Shown piece after piece: positions 41,303 to 50,499 of a stretch of 64,000 nt of DNA. The DNA is taken from positions 62,001 to 126,000 of the forward strand of contig CAJPQT010000001.1 in assembly GCA_905372865.1 (NCBI GenBank). The letters are read 5' to 3'. Source of the DNA: an uncultured Centipeda sp. GTDB lineage: Bacteria; Bacillota; Negativicutes; Selenomonadales; Selenomonadaceae. The notes beneath the pieces are model-generated. The model saw nothing but the letters and a program-made list of their open reading frames with translations. It did not search any database and was not told the DNA's origin. The translations under genes were made by a program, and so were the position numbers. Positions within the stretch are counted from its first letter, which is position 1, and every line of letters begins with the position of its first letter.

Positions 41303-41439
41303 TCGGCTATCTGCGTACACTGCATCAATATGCAGGAACCACAAAGGGACGGCACGATATACTCGATTATGTGCTTGCATGCGGTACATTTCTTCTCGTC
41401 GTGGCCATCGCATTCGTGATCCTCAGTCTTGTGAGGTAA
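41290..41439 (+). CDS. Small 49-residue single-span membrane protein
   Basis: ATG at 41290 inside the last codons of proA, stop TAA 41437-41439, 7 bases before nadD. The product has a basic start (MRRLIGYLRTLHQYAG, KGRHD) and one strong membrane helix (VLACGTFLLVVAIAFVILSLV). No ribosome site better than AAGAAG is visible; translation would be coupled to the end of proA. The membrane-helix pattern together with tight packing between two genes suggest a real gene. The function is unknown. Confidence 0.55.
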   Translation: MRRLIGYLRTLHQYAGTTKGRHDILDYVLACGTFLLVVAIAFVILSLVR

Positions 41440-41445
41440 GATAAA

Positions 41446-42066
41446 GTGGAGAAGCGAATTGGAATTATGGGCGGCACCTTTGATCCAATCCATATGGGGC
41501 ATCTGATTACAGCGGAAATGGTACGCTGTGCAGCCTTTTTGGATAGAATTTTGTTCGTTCCGTCCGCACGACCGCCGCATAAAGACGGAACACGTACGGC
41601 ATCTCCTGAGGATCGACTCATCATGACAGAGTATGCGGTTCGAGAAAACCTTCATTTCTCTGTATCGGATATCGAGTTGCACAGAAACGGACCTTCCTAT
41701 ACGGTAGATACAATCGCAGAACTCCAAAGTCGGTTGGATGGGGCGGATCTTTTTTTCATCACCGGAGCAGATGCAATGAACGATCTCTATCTTTGGCATG
41801 AACCGAAACGTCTGCTGCGCTCCTGCCGCTTTATTGTCGCAACGCGGCAGGGAGTTCCGCTCAATGAGCTTTTACTTGCGGAAAAATTTACAGAAGAAGA
41901 ACGCCGTCATATTCAGGTATTGCCAACACCGCATCTGGAGATCTCATCGAGTTCGATTCGTGCGCGGATTCGGTCGGGACTTTCCATAAAATATCTTGTA
42001 CCAAGTTCAGTGGAGGAGTATATTAAGAAAAGAGGGCTGTATCGTGAGCATGTCAAAGAGCTATGA
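41446..42066 (+). CDS. nadD: Nicotinate-nucleotide adenylyltransferase
   Basis: 206 residues, GTG start behind GAGGTAAG. It makes nicotinate adenine dinucleotide from NaMN and ATP. GGTFDPIHMGH (HxGH at 16-19) and the C-terminal ISSSSIRARIRSG (SSTxIR-type motif) mark the nucleotidyltransferase. First of the nadD-yqeK-LCP-rsfS set seen across Firmicutes. Confidence 0.96.
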   Translation: MEKRIGIMGGTFDPIHMGHLITAEMVRCAAFLDRILFVPSARPPHKDGTRTASPEDRLIMTEYAVRENLHFSVSDIELHRNGPSYTVDTIAELQSRLDGADLFFITGADAMNDLYLWHEPKRLLRSCRFIVATRQGVPLNELLLAEKFTEEERRHIQVLPTPHLEISSSSIRARIRSGLSIKYLVPSSVEEYIKKRGLYREHVKEL

Positions 42067-42625
42067 GGAGATGTGCGCCATTCTTGAGAAGCGCTTGAAA
42101 CCAAGCCGCTATCAGCATTCTCTTGGGGTCGCGAATACGGCCGCAGCATTGGCACGGCGCTTTGGCATGAACGAGGAACGTGCACGCGTTGCCGGCCTTC
42201 TGCATGACTGCGGACGCGAATACGAGACTGCAGAACTATCCCATGAGGCCCGCAGCCGCGGAATCCCAATCGGAAAAATTGAGTCAGCGATGCCGTTGCT
42301 GCTCCATGCCTATGTGGGGGCTTATCTGATCTACGAAGTATATGGTGTCAACGATGCGGCAATTGCACAGGCGATCTGGCGCCATACCGTCGGCGGTACG
42401 AATATGACAGCGCTCGATAAAATTATCTATTTTGCAGATATGATCGAACCAGCGAGAAACTATCCCGAAGTAGAGCACCTGAGAGCACTCTCTTGCAGCG
42501 CCTCTCTTGATGAGATGATGTTGGTCGCACTGACGGAGTCTATTATCTTTGTGGCGCAAAAAGGCGGCCTCATCCATCCTGATACGATTATGGCACGAAA
42601 TGAGATTCTTCTTGAGAAGTACTGA
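42044..42625 (+). CDS. yqeK: HD-domain hydrolase YqeK (symmetrical Ap4A hydrolase family)
   Basis: 193 residues. The HD signature: H25 (RYQHSLGV), H54-D55 (GLLHDCGRE), further histidine in LHAYVGA and IWRHTVGG, and D in IIYFADMIEPAR. YqeK enzymes split diadenosine tetraphosphate to two ADP. GTG 42044 has AGAGGG 7 bases upstream; ATG 42050 is the alternative. It overlaps nadD by 23 bases. Confidence 0.93.
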   Translation: MSMSKSYEEMCAILEKRLKPSRYQHSLGVANTAAALARRFGMNEERARVAGLLHDCGREYETAELSHEARSRGIPIGKIESAMPLLLHAYVGAYLIYEVYGVNDAAIAQAIWRHTVGGTNMTALDKIIYFADMIEPARNYPEVEHLRALSCSASLDEMMLVALTESIIFVAQKGGLIHPDTIMARNEILLEKY

Positions 42626-42659
42626 ACAGCATGGTATTTTATAAAGAGAGGGGGAGGCG

Positions 42660-43709
42660 ATGTCAGAATACAATGCGGAAGAACTTGCTGCTCAATTACA
42701 GAGTGAAAATTCGCGTGAAAATATTAAGAAACGCCGCAAAGAGCGCGCACGCAAACGCCGCATTGCGGTCCTGAAGAGCATCGTTCGCCTAATCTTTACC
42801 GTTTTTCTCATGGCGGCCATCTGCACAGGCGGCTACTATGTGATTGGCTTTGGAATACAAGCATATCGTGATGTACGCGATATGTACGAAGCATATTTAA
42901 TTCGTCAGGAAGCAAACCGCGGTGAAATCGATGTTCGCTTCGACGGTTATACGAACGTTCTGGTGCTTGGTCTGGATGATGCCGTTAATATGGACAACGA
43001 CGAAGAGAAGCGTGCCGACGCAATCCTGCTAATCAGCATGGAAAATGCCACAGGAAAAGTACGTATTCTTAATATTCCACGCGATACATGGGTTGAGATG
43101 CCACAGAATAAGGGCGAGACCAGACTATCCAATGTCTACGCAGTCGGCGGAGCACCATTGATGGTGCGGACAATCAATCAAATGTTCGACATCTCCATTC
43201 ATCAATATGTTGTTATCGACCTTGCGACATTTGGTCGAATTGTGGATGCCGTCGGCGGCATCGATCTCTATGTCGAGCAAAACATGGACTATGACGATCC
43301 TGAGGCAGAACTTTCCATACATATGCGTCAAGGCTATCGCCATCTGGACGGAAAGGGTGCAGAATACTATCTGCGCTATCGAAGCGATGATCTTGGCGAT
43401 CTTGGACGTACGCAGCGACAGCAAAAATTCGTTAAAGCCTTCTATGCCAAGCTTCTGCGCGTTGATACACTGCCTAAGATACCTGCAATAGCGGATATAA
43501 TAAAACAAAATGTCACAACGAGTGCAGAGCTCTTTGACTCCGTACACATTGGAAATGTCATTCGAAAGCTGAGCATAGAGCCACCGCGTACAATCATGCT
43601 GCCTGGAGATTTCTCACGTAATGATGATACCGTTTGGATCATGGATCGTGCAGCAACAGACGAAATTATTCACGAGCTTTTCCCGCCGGAGGAGACGGGA
43701 AAAGAGTAA
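42660..43709 (+). CDS. LytR-CpsA-Psr (LCP) family protein
   Basis: 349 residues. A long basic cytoplasmic start, one membrane helix (about 41-63, IVRLIFTVFLMAAICTGGYYVIG), then the extracytoplasmic LCP domain: NVLVLGLDD, RADAILLISM, ILNIPRDTWVEM, AVGGIDLYV and YLRYRSDDLGDLGRTQRQQKFV, with the polyprenyl-phosphate-binding arginines. In Gram-positives LCP enzymes attach teichoic acids or capsule to peptidoglycan; the substrate in a diderm host is not obvious. It lies between yqeK and rsfS, the usual place. Confidence 0.92.
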   Translation: MSEYNAEELAAQLQSENSRENIKKRRKERARKRRIAVLKSIVRLIFTVFLMAAICTGGYYVIGFGIQAYRDVRDMYEAYLIRQEANRGEIDVRFDGYTNVLVLGLDDAVNMDNDEEKRADAILLISMENATGKVRILNIPRDTWVEMPQNKGETRLSNVYAVGGAPLMVRTINQMFDISIHQYVVIDLATFGRIVDAVGGIDLYVEQNMDYDDPEAELSIHMRQGYRHLDGKGAEYYLRYRSDDLGDLGRTQRQQKFVKAFYAKLLRVDTLPKIPAIADIIKQNVTTSAELFDSVHIGNVIRKLSIEPPRTIMLPGDFSRNDDTVWIMDRAATDEIIHELFPPEETGKE

Positions 43710-43723
43710 CAGGAGGGAACAGC

Positions 43724-44068
43724 TTGACAGAGCAGGAAAAATGCCGCGTGATTTGCAGCGCAGCAGATGAGAAAAAGGCGCGCGATATTGTGCAGATGGA
43801 TATGATCGGGCTTATGTCGACAAATGATTACTTTGTCATCTGCTCGGCGAATACCGCAACACAGGTGCGTGCAATCGCAGACAATATTGAAGAGAAAATG
43901 GAAGAAGCAGGGATTTCGTTTCTCCACAAGGAAGGCTATCGCGAGGGCGAGTGGGTTCTGCTCGACTACGGTGATACGGTTGCGCATATATTCCAGCAGG
44001 AAGCGCGTGAGTACTACGCATTGGAGCGCCTGTGGGGCGACGCAAAGCTGACGCCATACGAGGAATAA
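43724..44068 (+). CDS. rsfS: Ribosome silencing factor RsfS
   Basis: 114 residues, TTG start with AGGAGGG 6-7 bases upstream. DYFVICSANTATQVRAIADNIEE, EGEWVLLDYGDTVAHIF and REYYALERLWGDAK are diagnostic. It binds L14 and blocks subunit joining in starvation. Last of the nadD group; the S1-domain gene follows after 5 bases. Confidence 0.95.
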   Translation: MTEQEKCRVICSAADEKKARDIVQMDMIGLMSTNDYFVICSANTATQVRAIADNIEEKMEEAGISFLHKEGYREGEWVLLDYGDTVAHIFQQEAREYYALERLWGDAKLTPYEE

Positions 44069-44073
44069 AGCGC

Positions 44074-44970
44074 ATGCAGGATAAAACCCGAACACGGTAT
44101 CCTTGTAAATACGGACCAAGCCAGGTTGCCGAACTCACCGCCGTACGCGAGAGTGAACTAGGTGTATTTTTGGATGCGGAAACCGGCAATACAAGCGACG
44201 ATATCCTGTTGCACAAAGTTCAGCAGACAGCCCCCGTCAAGGTCGGTGATCGCGTCCGTGTCTTTCTCTATCTCGATCCAAAGCGCCGCCTCACCGCAAG
44301 CATGCGTACACCGCGCATGAAGGAGGGACAGGTTGCCCGTCTGCGCGTTATCAATGTCACAAAGGAAGGTGCCTTCCTCGATGTTGGGGCAGAGCGCGGC
44401 ATCTTTCTCCCCTACGCGGGAATGCGCGGACGCCCGCAGGTCGGCGAAACCGTTTGGGCAAAACTCTACACGGACAAGTCCGGGCGGCTTGCCGTAACGA
44501 TGGAGGTCGAGGACGAACTGCGCCGTGCCTCACGCCCTGCAGAAGGAGTACGCATAGGAGACCGACTGAAGGGATCGGTCTACAACATCACCGAACGGGG
44601 CGCTTTTCTCTTCACTGAAGAGCGTTACATCGTCTTTATCGATCATCGCGAGATTCCGCACCGTCCGCGTGTCGGCGAAACCGTCGAGATGCGTGTCACA
44701 TATCTGCGTGAGGATGGGCGACTGAATGCCTCACTACGACCGCCTAAAGAAGAAGCACGCCGAGAGGATGCGGAGCGGCTCCTCGCTCTCCTGGAGGAAC
44801 ACAACGGAAAGATGCCCTATACGGATTCCACCGCGCCGGAAGTCATTCAGGATCGCTTTCATATCAGTAAAGCCGCTTTCAAGCGTGCACTCGGGAGATT
44901 GCTCAAGGAAGGTCTCATCGAACAGCGTGATGGTTGGACATATTTATCTAAGGAAAACAAAAAGTCTTAG
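44074..44970 (+). CDS. S1-domain RNA-binding protein, CvfB family
   Basis: 298 residues. Repeated S1-like beta-barrels (GVFLDAETG ... KVGDRVRVFLYLDPKRRLTAS; GAFLDVGAERGIFLPY; GAFLFTEERYIVFIDHRE) and a C-terminal winged-helix (FHISKAAFKRALGRLLKEGLIEQ). This matches CvfB/YitL, an RNA-binding regulator in Firmicutes. The ATG at 44074 follows AGGAATAAAG. There is no clear terminator before cheV. Confidence 0.88.
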   Translation: MQDKTRTRYPCKYGPSQVAELTAVRESELGVFLDAETGNTSDDILLHKVQQTAPVKVGDRVRVFLYLDPKRRLTASMRTPRMKEGQVARLRVINVTKEGAFLDVGAERGIFLPYAGMRGRPQVGETVWAKLYTDKSGRLAVTMEVEDELRRASRPAEGVRIGDRLKGSVYNITERGAFLFTEERYIVFIDHREIPHRPRVGETVEMRVTYLREDGRLNASLRPPKEEARREDAERLLALLEEHNGKMPYTDSTAPEVIQDRFHISKAAFKRALGRLLKEGLIEQRDGWTYLSKENKKS

Positions 44971-45059
44971 TTTTTTATAAAGACAGGCAGGATTTTTTTT
45001 CCAAAGAGCGAATAGAGAGCATAGCAAACAATGTTTACAGGCATGGGGGAGAGAGATAA

Positions 45060-46010
45060 ATGGCAGAGACGGTTACCGAAGAGAGAAAAGGAATCCTGCT
45101 TGAGACAGGAACGAATGAATTTGAGATTGTCGAGTTCAGCATCGGGAAGGTAAACTACGGCATTAACGTCGCTAAAGTGCGTGAGGTAATTACGCGTACA
45201 CCTGTCACGGCAATGCCGGAGGCACACCCTTATGTCGACGGACTCTTCACTCTGCGCGGCAAAGCGATCCCACTTGTCAACATGGCTCGCTGCCTCAATC
45301 TCCAAACACAAGATGAACTTCAGAACATCATTGTCACGGAGATCAACAACTATGATATCGGTTTCCTCGTTGGAAGTGTCTATCGTATCCACCGCATTTC
45401 ATGGAAGAATATGGAGCCTGCACCGAACGTTGGAGAAGGCTCTCGCGTGGTCGGAATCATCAAGATGGAAGACCGCATCGTTTTGCTGCTCGACTTTGAG
45501 ACCATCATTGCCGAAATCAACCCGGAGATCAATCAGAAACTCACGACGGTTGCCGAGGCGACCCAGGATGCTAAAACACGCCGCGGTACGGCTCATGTCG
45601 TGGTTGCAGAAGACTCCAAGATGCTTCGTGACCTTTTGGTTACAACCCTTCATGAGGCTGGTTACAAGTTTATCCGTGACTTTGGCAATGGGCAGGATGC
45701 GTGGGAATATCTGCAAGATCTTGCGCGTAAGAACGGGCCGATCGAAAACCACGTTCGCATCATTATCTCTGATGTCGAAATGCCAAAAATGGATGGACAT
45801 CGCCTCCTAAAGCTTGTGCGTGAGGATAACCGTCTGGGCGAGGTTCCGCTTGTGCTCTTCTCCTCTCTGATCAGCGAGGAAATGAAGCGCAAGGGAGAAA
45901 GCCTCGGTGCATCCGGACAGGTTTCCAAGCCGGAGATCAATCAGCTCATCGATCTCTTGGATACGCTTACATTTGGTGAACCGCTGCATGACATCGTCGA
46001 AGAAAACTAA
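45060..46010 (+). CDS. cheV: Chemotaxis protein CheV (CheW-REC fusion)
   Basis: 316 residues. Residues about 15-165 form a CheW coupling domain (VEFSIGKVNYGINVAKVREV, LFTLRGKAIPLVNMARCL); about 185-310 a receiver domain with phospho-acceptor D238 (IIISDVEMPKMDG) and the conserved S/K near the end (FSSLIS, SKP). CheV links receptors to CheA and adapts through phosphorylation. GGGGGAGAG precedes the ATG. I see no clear sigma-28-type promoter in the 89 bases upstream. Confidence 0.95.
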   Translation: MAETVTEERKGILLETGTNEFEIVEFSIGKVNYGINVAKVREVITRTPVTAMPEAHPYVDGLFTLRGKAIPLVNMARCLNLQTQDELQNIIVTEINNYDIGFLVGSVYRIHRISWKNMEPAPNVGEGSRVVGIIKMEDRIVLLLDFETIIAEINPEINQKLTTVAEATQDAKTRRGTAHVVVAEDSKMLRDLLVTTLHEAGYKFIRDFGNGQDAWEYLQDLARKNGPIENHVRIIISDVEMPKMDGHRLLKLVREDNRLGEVPLVLFSSLISEEMKRKGESLGASGQVSKPEINQLIDLLDTLTFGEPLHDIVEEN

Positions 46011-46024
46011 AAATAATATGATAG

Positions 46025-46058
46025 AGGACTGCCATACTTGTATATGGCGGTCCTTTCT
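46025..46058 (+). terminator. Terminator after cheV
   Basis: AGGACTGCCATA (46025-46036) pairs with TATGGCGGTCCT (46043-46054), one G-U pair, followed by TTCTTC. Confidence 0.75.
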
Positions 46059-46066
46059 TCGTTCTA

Positions 46067-46095
46067 TTGACATGACCATAAAATCTCGTTATCAT
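46067..46095 (+). promoter_or_regulatory. Promoter of the purine operon
   Basis: TTGACA (46067-46072), 17-base spacer, TATCAT (46090-46095). No PurR box or purine riboswitch is evident in the short leader. Confidence 0.75.
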
Positions 46096-46116
46096 AGAGA
46101 TCAAGGAGATGGTAAA

Positions 46117-46605
46117 ATGAAGGTAGCAATCCTCATGGGAAGCGATTCCGACTGGCCAATCTTAAAGCCCGCGGTGGAGCTTCTGAAGCAATTCGGCATT
46201 GAGCCTGTGGTCAAGGTAGCCTCCGCACACCGTACACCGTCAAATGTTCGTGACTTTGTCATGGAAGCGGATCACAACAAAGAGTTTGCTGCATTTATTG
46301 TCGCAGCTGGAGCAGCAGCACATCTTGCGGGGGTTGTGGCAAGCTATACGATTAAGCCTGTCATCGGCATTCCGGTCAATGCAACACCTCTGAATGGGAT
46401 GGACGCACTGCTCAGCACAGTACAGATGCCCTCTGGGGTTCCTGTCGCATCCATGGCAATTAATGGTGCAAAGAATGCCGCCATATTTGCTGCTGAAATT
46501 CTTGCTGTATATGATTCTTCCATTGCAGAAGCACTGATGGATTATCGAGAGAAGATGGTGCTTGATGTCGAGAGAAAAGCAGAGCGGGTTGCCGCACAGC
46601 TATAA
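46117..46605 (+). CDS. purE: N5-carboxyaminoimidazole ribonucleotide mutase PurE
   Basis: 162 residues, class I PurE. ILMGSDSDWPILKPA, SAHRTPSNV and FIVAAGAAAHLAGVVAS are diagnostic. Start ATG behind AAGGAG. First gene of the purE-C-F-M-N-H-D operon; no purK follows, so CAIR formation from N5-CAIR would need a purK elsewhere or the class II route. Confidence 0.96.
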   Translation: MKVAILMGSDSDWPILKPAVELLKQFGIEPVVKVASAHRTPSNVRDFVMEADHNKEFAAFIVAAGAAAHLAGVVASYTIKPVIGIPVNATPLNGMDALLSTVQMPSGVPVASMAINGAKNAAIFAAEILAVYDSSIAEALMDYREKMVLDVERKAERVAAQL

Positions 46606-46650
46606 ACGTAGAAAGACAGTATTGAGGAACGGTGGAAAGGTAGGCCTATA

Positions 46651-47364
46651 ATGGAGCGAAAAGAGTCTCTCTACGAAGGTAAGGCAAAGATTATCTATGC
46701 GACGGATCGTCCGGACGAATATCTTGTCTACTACAAGGACGATGCTACGGCAGGGAATGGAGCGAAAAAGGGGACGATTACAGACAAGGGCATCATGAAC
46801 AATAAGATGACCGCGTTCTTCTTCGATCTGCTCGCCAAGGAGGGCATTGCTCATCACTATATCTCTATGCCGAGTGAGCGTGAAATGATTGTGAAAAAGC
46901 TCACGATTATTCCGCTTGAGGTCATCATTCGTAATGTTGCGGCCGGCTCGCTCGCCAAACGACTTGGACTCGAAGAGGGCATTCCCATGCCATTTCCGGT
47001 CATTGAGTACTGCTATAAAAATGATGATCTCGGCGATCCCATGCTCAACCGCTATCATATTCGAGCGATGAAGATTGCAACGGATGCAGAGTTGGATGAG
47101 ATCGAACGGATGTCACTGAAAATCAATGACGTGCTCACAAAATTTCTCAAGACGAAGCGTGTCGATCTCATTGACTTCAAACTTGAGTTCGGTAAAGATG
47201 CCGATGGGAAGATCATTCTTGCTGATGAGATCTCACCGGATAACTGCCGTTTCTGGGACAGTGATACCAAGGAAAAGCTGGATAAGGATCGTTTTCGCCG
47301 CGACCTTGGCAATGTAGAGGACGCCTATAAGGAAATGCTCCACAGGTTGACGGGAGAAGCATAA
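46651..47364 (+). CDS. purC: SAICAR synthetase PurC
   Basis: 237 residues. It joins aspartate to CAIR. LYEGKAKIIYAT at the start, ITDKGIMNNKMTAFFF, EVIIRNVAAGSLAKR, FKLEFGKD and ILADEISPDNCRFWD are the family motifs. GGAAAGGTAG precedes the ATG. Confidence 0.97.
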   Translation: MERKESLYEGKAKIIYATDRPDEYLVYYKDDATAGNGAKKGTITDKGIMNNKMTAFFFDLLAKEGIAHHYISMPSEREMIVKKLTIIPLEVIIRNVAAGSLAKRLGLEEGIPMPFPVIEYCYKNDDLGDPMLNRYHIRAMKIATDAELDEIERMSLKINDVLTKFLKTKRVDLIDFKLEFGKDADGKIILADEISPDNCRFWDSDTKEKLDKDRFRRDLGNVEDAYKEMLHRLTGEA

Positions 47365-47369
47365 GCACA

Positions 47370-48821
47370 ATGTACGAAAAAGTGCCAAAGTGGAAGGAAG
47401 AGTGCGGTATCTACGGCGTATACTCCCATGCGGAAGATGTATCCGAGATGACGTATCTTGGTCTTTTTGCGCTCCAGCACCGAGGACAGGAAAGTGCCGG
47501 CATTGCACTCACGGACGGATATTGGATCGATGTAAAAAAAGGTATGGGACTGGTTAGTGAGGTCTTTCGGGAGCATCTCCCACACCTTGACAATGCAAAA
47601 ATTTCCATTGGTCATGTGCGTTACGCAACGACAGGCTTCAGCCTCGCCGCAAATGCCCAACCGCTGCGTGTCAACTATGCGGGAGGTGCACTTGCACTCG
47701 CGCACAATGGCGACCTCACGAATGCTGCCCTAATTCGCCGCGACCTCGAGCGAAACGGTACGGTCTTTCAGACGACGATTGACTCTGAGGTCTTTGTCCA
47801 TCTCATTGCACGTTCGCATAAAACATCCATCGAGGAGCGTATCCTCGAGGCAGTCGGGGTTGTACGCGGCGCCTACTGCCTTTCAATTATGACAGAGGAT
47901 AAGCTGATCGGCGTTCGCGACCCGCAGGGATTCCGCCCGTTGTGCATAGGGAAGACAGCAGAAGGAGGGTGGATCCTCTCTTCAGAAACATGTGCTCTTG
48001 ATGTCAATGGCGCTGAATTCGTACGTGATGTACTTCCTGGAGAGATGGTTGTCATGAGCGGTGACGGTCTTAAATCCTATCGCTTTTCCAATGGAGAGGA
48101 TGCTGCTTCCTGTATCTTTGAATATATATATTTTGCGCGCCCAGACTCCATCATCGATGGACAGAGTGTTCATGCGGCGCGTTTTGAGATGGGGCGTGTT
48201 CTGGCACGAGAGTCCGGGTTCCGCGGGGATGTCGTCATCTCAGTCCCGGACTCCGGAACCACAGCAGCAACGGGTTTTGCCTATGAGACAGGGATTCCTT
48301 TTGCCGAGGGGTTGATCAAGAACCGTTACATCGGGCGCACCTTCATTCAGCCAACGCAGAAGCAGCGTGATGCTGCGGTCAAGCTGAAACTAAGTCCCGT
48401 ACGATCCGTTGTCGCAGGAAAGTCGGTCATCATGGTGGACGACTCCATCGTGCGCGGAACGACAAGCGGCAAGATCGTTCGTCTGCTGCGCAATGCCGGA
48501 GCACGCGAGATCCACGTCTGTATCAGCAGTCCGCCCATTACAGACCCATGTTACTATGGCATTGACACCTCCATTCGCAAGGAACTCATCTCGGCGACCA
48601 AGAGCGTGGAGGAGATTTGCAGTTTCATCGGTGCCGACTCCCTTCACTTCATCTCGATAGAAGGGCTGCGTCAATGTGTTCCTGCACTCAATCCAGATGG
48701 TATGTGTTACGCCTGCTTCAACAATAATTACCCCGTTCCGGAAGAGGATGCCACACTCGATGAGCACGACAAGATCATTCTCGAACGGCGGCGGATTGCA
48801 CAGCGTGAAAGGGGGCTCTAA
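47370..48821 (+). CDS. purF: Amidophosphoribosyltransferase PurF
   Basis: 483 residues. First committed step of purine synthesis. The 11-residue propeptide ends at E11 and the nucleophile is C12 (EECGIYGVYS). Cysteines C248, C394, C446 and C449 match the iron-sulfur ligands of Bacillus-type PurF. The PRPP loop VIMVDDSIVRGTT is present. Only 5 bases separate it from purC. Confidence 0.97.
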   Translation: MYEKVPKWKEECGIYGVYSHAEDVSEMTYLGLFALQHRGQESAGIALTDGYWIDVKKGMGLVSEVFREHLPHLDNAKISIGHVRYATTGFSLAANAQPLRVNYAGGALALAHNGDLTNAALIRRDLERNGTVFQTTIDSEVFVHLIARSHKTSIEERILEAVGVVRGAYCLSIMTEDKLIGVRDPQGFRPLCIGKTAEGGWILSSETCALDVNGAEFVRDVLPGEMVVMSGDGLKSYRFSNGEDAASCIFEYIYFARPDSIIDGQSVHAARFEMGRVLARESGFRGDVVISVPDSGTTAATGFAYETGIPFAEGLIKNRYIGRTFIQPTQKQRDAAVKLKLSPVRSVVAGKSVIMVDDSIVRGTTSGKIVRLLRNAGAREIHVCISSPPITDPCYYGIDTSIRKELISATKSVEEICSFIGADSLHFISIEGLRQCVPALNPDGMCYACFNNNYPVPEEDATLDEHDKIILERRRIAQRERGL

Positions 48822-48827
48822 GAGCCG

Positions 48828-49877
48828 ATGGAGAAAATGACCTACCGTGATGCAGGGGTTGATATCGACGCTGGAAATCGGTCTGTGTCCATGATTAAGG
48901 ACGCTGTACGCGCAACCTACCGACCTGAGGTGATAGGGGACCTCGGCGGCTTTGGGGGCCTGTTTGCCCTAAACACAAAGGCCTATCAAGATCCTGTGCT
49001 CGTATCCGGCACGGATGGCGTCGGAACGAAGCTGCGTCTGGCATTCTTGCTCAACAAGCACGATACGATCGGACAGGATGCCGTTGCGATGTGCGTCAAC
49101 GATATTCTCGTACAAGGAGCGGAGCCTCTCTTCTTCCTGGACTACCTTGCCGTAGGAAAACTCGATCCTGCGCAAGTCGCCGAAGTGGTTACGGGCGTGG
49201 CAAATGCCTGCAAGGAGTCGGGATGTGCCCTAATCGGCGGTGAAACCGCTGAAATGGCGGGCTTTTACCCGATCGGTGAATATGATATTGCGGGTTTTGC
49301 TGTCGGTGTTGCGGAGCGCTCAAAACTCATCGCCCCTTCCCACGTGAATGTCGGAGATGTGCTGCTTGGTCTGCCCTCATCGGGGGTACATTCAAACGGG
49401 TACTCCCTCGTACGGAAAATCATCTTTGAGCATAAAGGCTGCAGCGGCAATGAGTACATGGAAGAACTCGGGCGCACAATCGGCGAGGAACTGCTGATAC
49501 CGACGCGTCTCTATCCGCGGGTATGTCTGCCTCTGATTCGGGACTTTGATATACACGGGATGGTGCATATCACCGGCGGCGGCTTCTACGAAAACATCCC
49601 GCGTGCACTGCCTGATCACATGGGGGCGGAAGTGAACGGCGGAGCATGGGAGATGCCGACCATCTTCCGGCTTCTGCAGGAATGGGGCAATGTAGACTGG
49701 ACAGAGATGTACCGCACATTCAACATGGGGATCGGTATGATCCTCATTGTGTCACCCAAGGAAGCCGCACGAGTGGAATCACATCTGCAAAATATGGGCG
49801 AAGCGGTCTATCGCATCGGCCATGTCACCGAAGGAGCACACGACGTTGTCATCAAGGGCGGTGTCTTTGATGCGTGA
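48828..49877 (+). CDS. purM: AIR synthetase PurM
   Basis: 349 residues. It closes the imidazole ring of FGAM to AIR with ATP. TYRDAGVDIDAGNR, LVSGTDGVGTKLRLAF, GGETAEMAGFY, DVLLGLPSSGVHSNGYSLVR and HITGGGFYENIPR are the conserved parts. It overlaps purN by 8 bases. Confidence 0.97.
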   Translation: MEKMTYRDAGVDIDAGNRSVSMIKDAVRATYRPEVIGDLGGFGGLFALNTKAYQDPVLVSGTDGVGTKLRLAFLLNKHDTIGQDAVAMCVNDILVQGAEPLFFLDYLAVGKLDPAQVAEVVTGVANACKESGCALIGGETAEMAGFYPIGEYDIAGFAVGVAERSKLIAPSHVNVGDVLLGLPSSGVHSNGYSLVRKIIFEHKGCSGNEYMEELGRTIGEELLIPTRLYPRVCLPLIRDFDIHGMVHITGGGFYENIPRALPDHMGAEVNGGAWEMPTIFRLLQEWGNVDWTEMYRTFNMGIGMILIVSPKEAARVESHLQNMGEAVYRIGHVTEGAHDVVIKGGVFDA

Positions 49878-50499
49878 GGAGAAAATCGGAGTACTCTGCT
49901 CCGGACGTGGTTCCAATTTGGCCTCCATCATAGAATCGATTGAACGCGGGGAAATTCGCGCCGAAATTTCCGTCGTGATTGCGGACAAGAGCGATGCGTA
50001 CGCACTGGAACGCGCTCGGGAAAAGGGAATTGCGGCCGTTGCCGTTGTCTATCGAGACTATACAGACCGTGCAGACTTTGAGAGAGCCCTGCTCCAGGAA
50101 CTGCACGCACATGGTGTAACCCTAGTTGTTCTCGCGGGGTTCATGCGCATCCTGTCCCCCGTATTTGTTCATTCCTATACGGGGCGTATACTAAACATCC
50201 ATCCGGCACTCCTGCCGAGCTTTCCGGGGGCACATGCCCATCACGATGTCCTTGCTTACGGTGTGAAGGTCAGCGGGTGTACCGTGCACTTCGTGGATGA
50301 GGGCATGGATTCCGGCCCCATCATCATGCAGGCTGCTGTTCCCGTTCAGGAGGGGGACACAGAGGAAACACTTGCTGCACGGGTGCTGGAGCAGGAGCAT
50401 CGGATATTCCCCGCGTCGATCAAACTCTACGTCGAAGGACGGCTGCATGTGGATGGGCGAAAGGTACATATTCTGCCCACTGCCGAAGGAGAATCATGA
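49870..50499 (+). CDS. purN: GAR transformylase PurN
   Basis: 209 residues. It transfers a formyl group from 10-formyl-THF to GAR. VLCSGRGSNLASII, NIHPALLPSFPGAHAHHD (catalytic N and H) and TVHFVDEGMDSGPII (catalytic D) are present. The ATG at 49870 lies in the 3' end of purM. It overlaps the purH-like start by 4 bases. Confidence 0.97.
   Translation: MREEKIGVLCSGRGSNLASIIESIERGEIRAEISVVIADKSDAYALERAREKGIAAVAVVYRDYTDRADFERALLQELHAHGVTLVVLAGFMRILSPVFVHSYTGRILNIHPALLPSFPGAHAHHDVLAYGVKVSGCTVHFVDEGMDSGPIIMQAAVPVQEGDTEETLAARVLEQEHRIFPASIKLYVEGRLHVDGRKVHILPTAEGES

Noticed and set aside
41226..41444. 72-codon plus-strand frame between proA and nadD
   Set aside because: The 49-codon frame in another phase has the membrane-helix pattern and starts at a better place; this one is Arg/Cys-rich and shadow-like.
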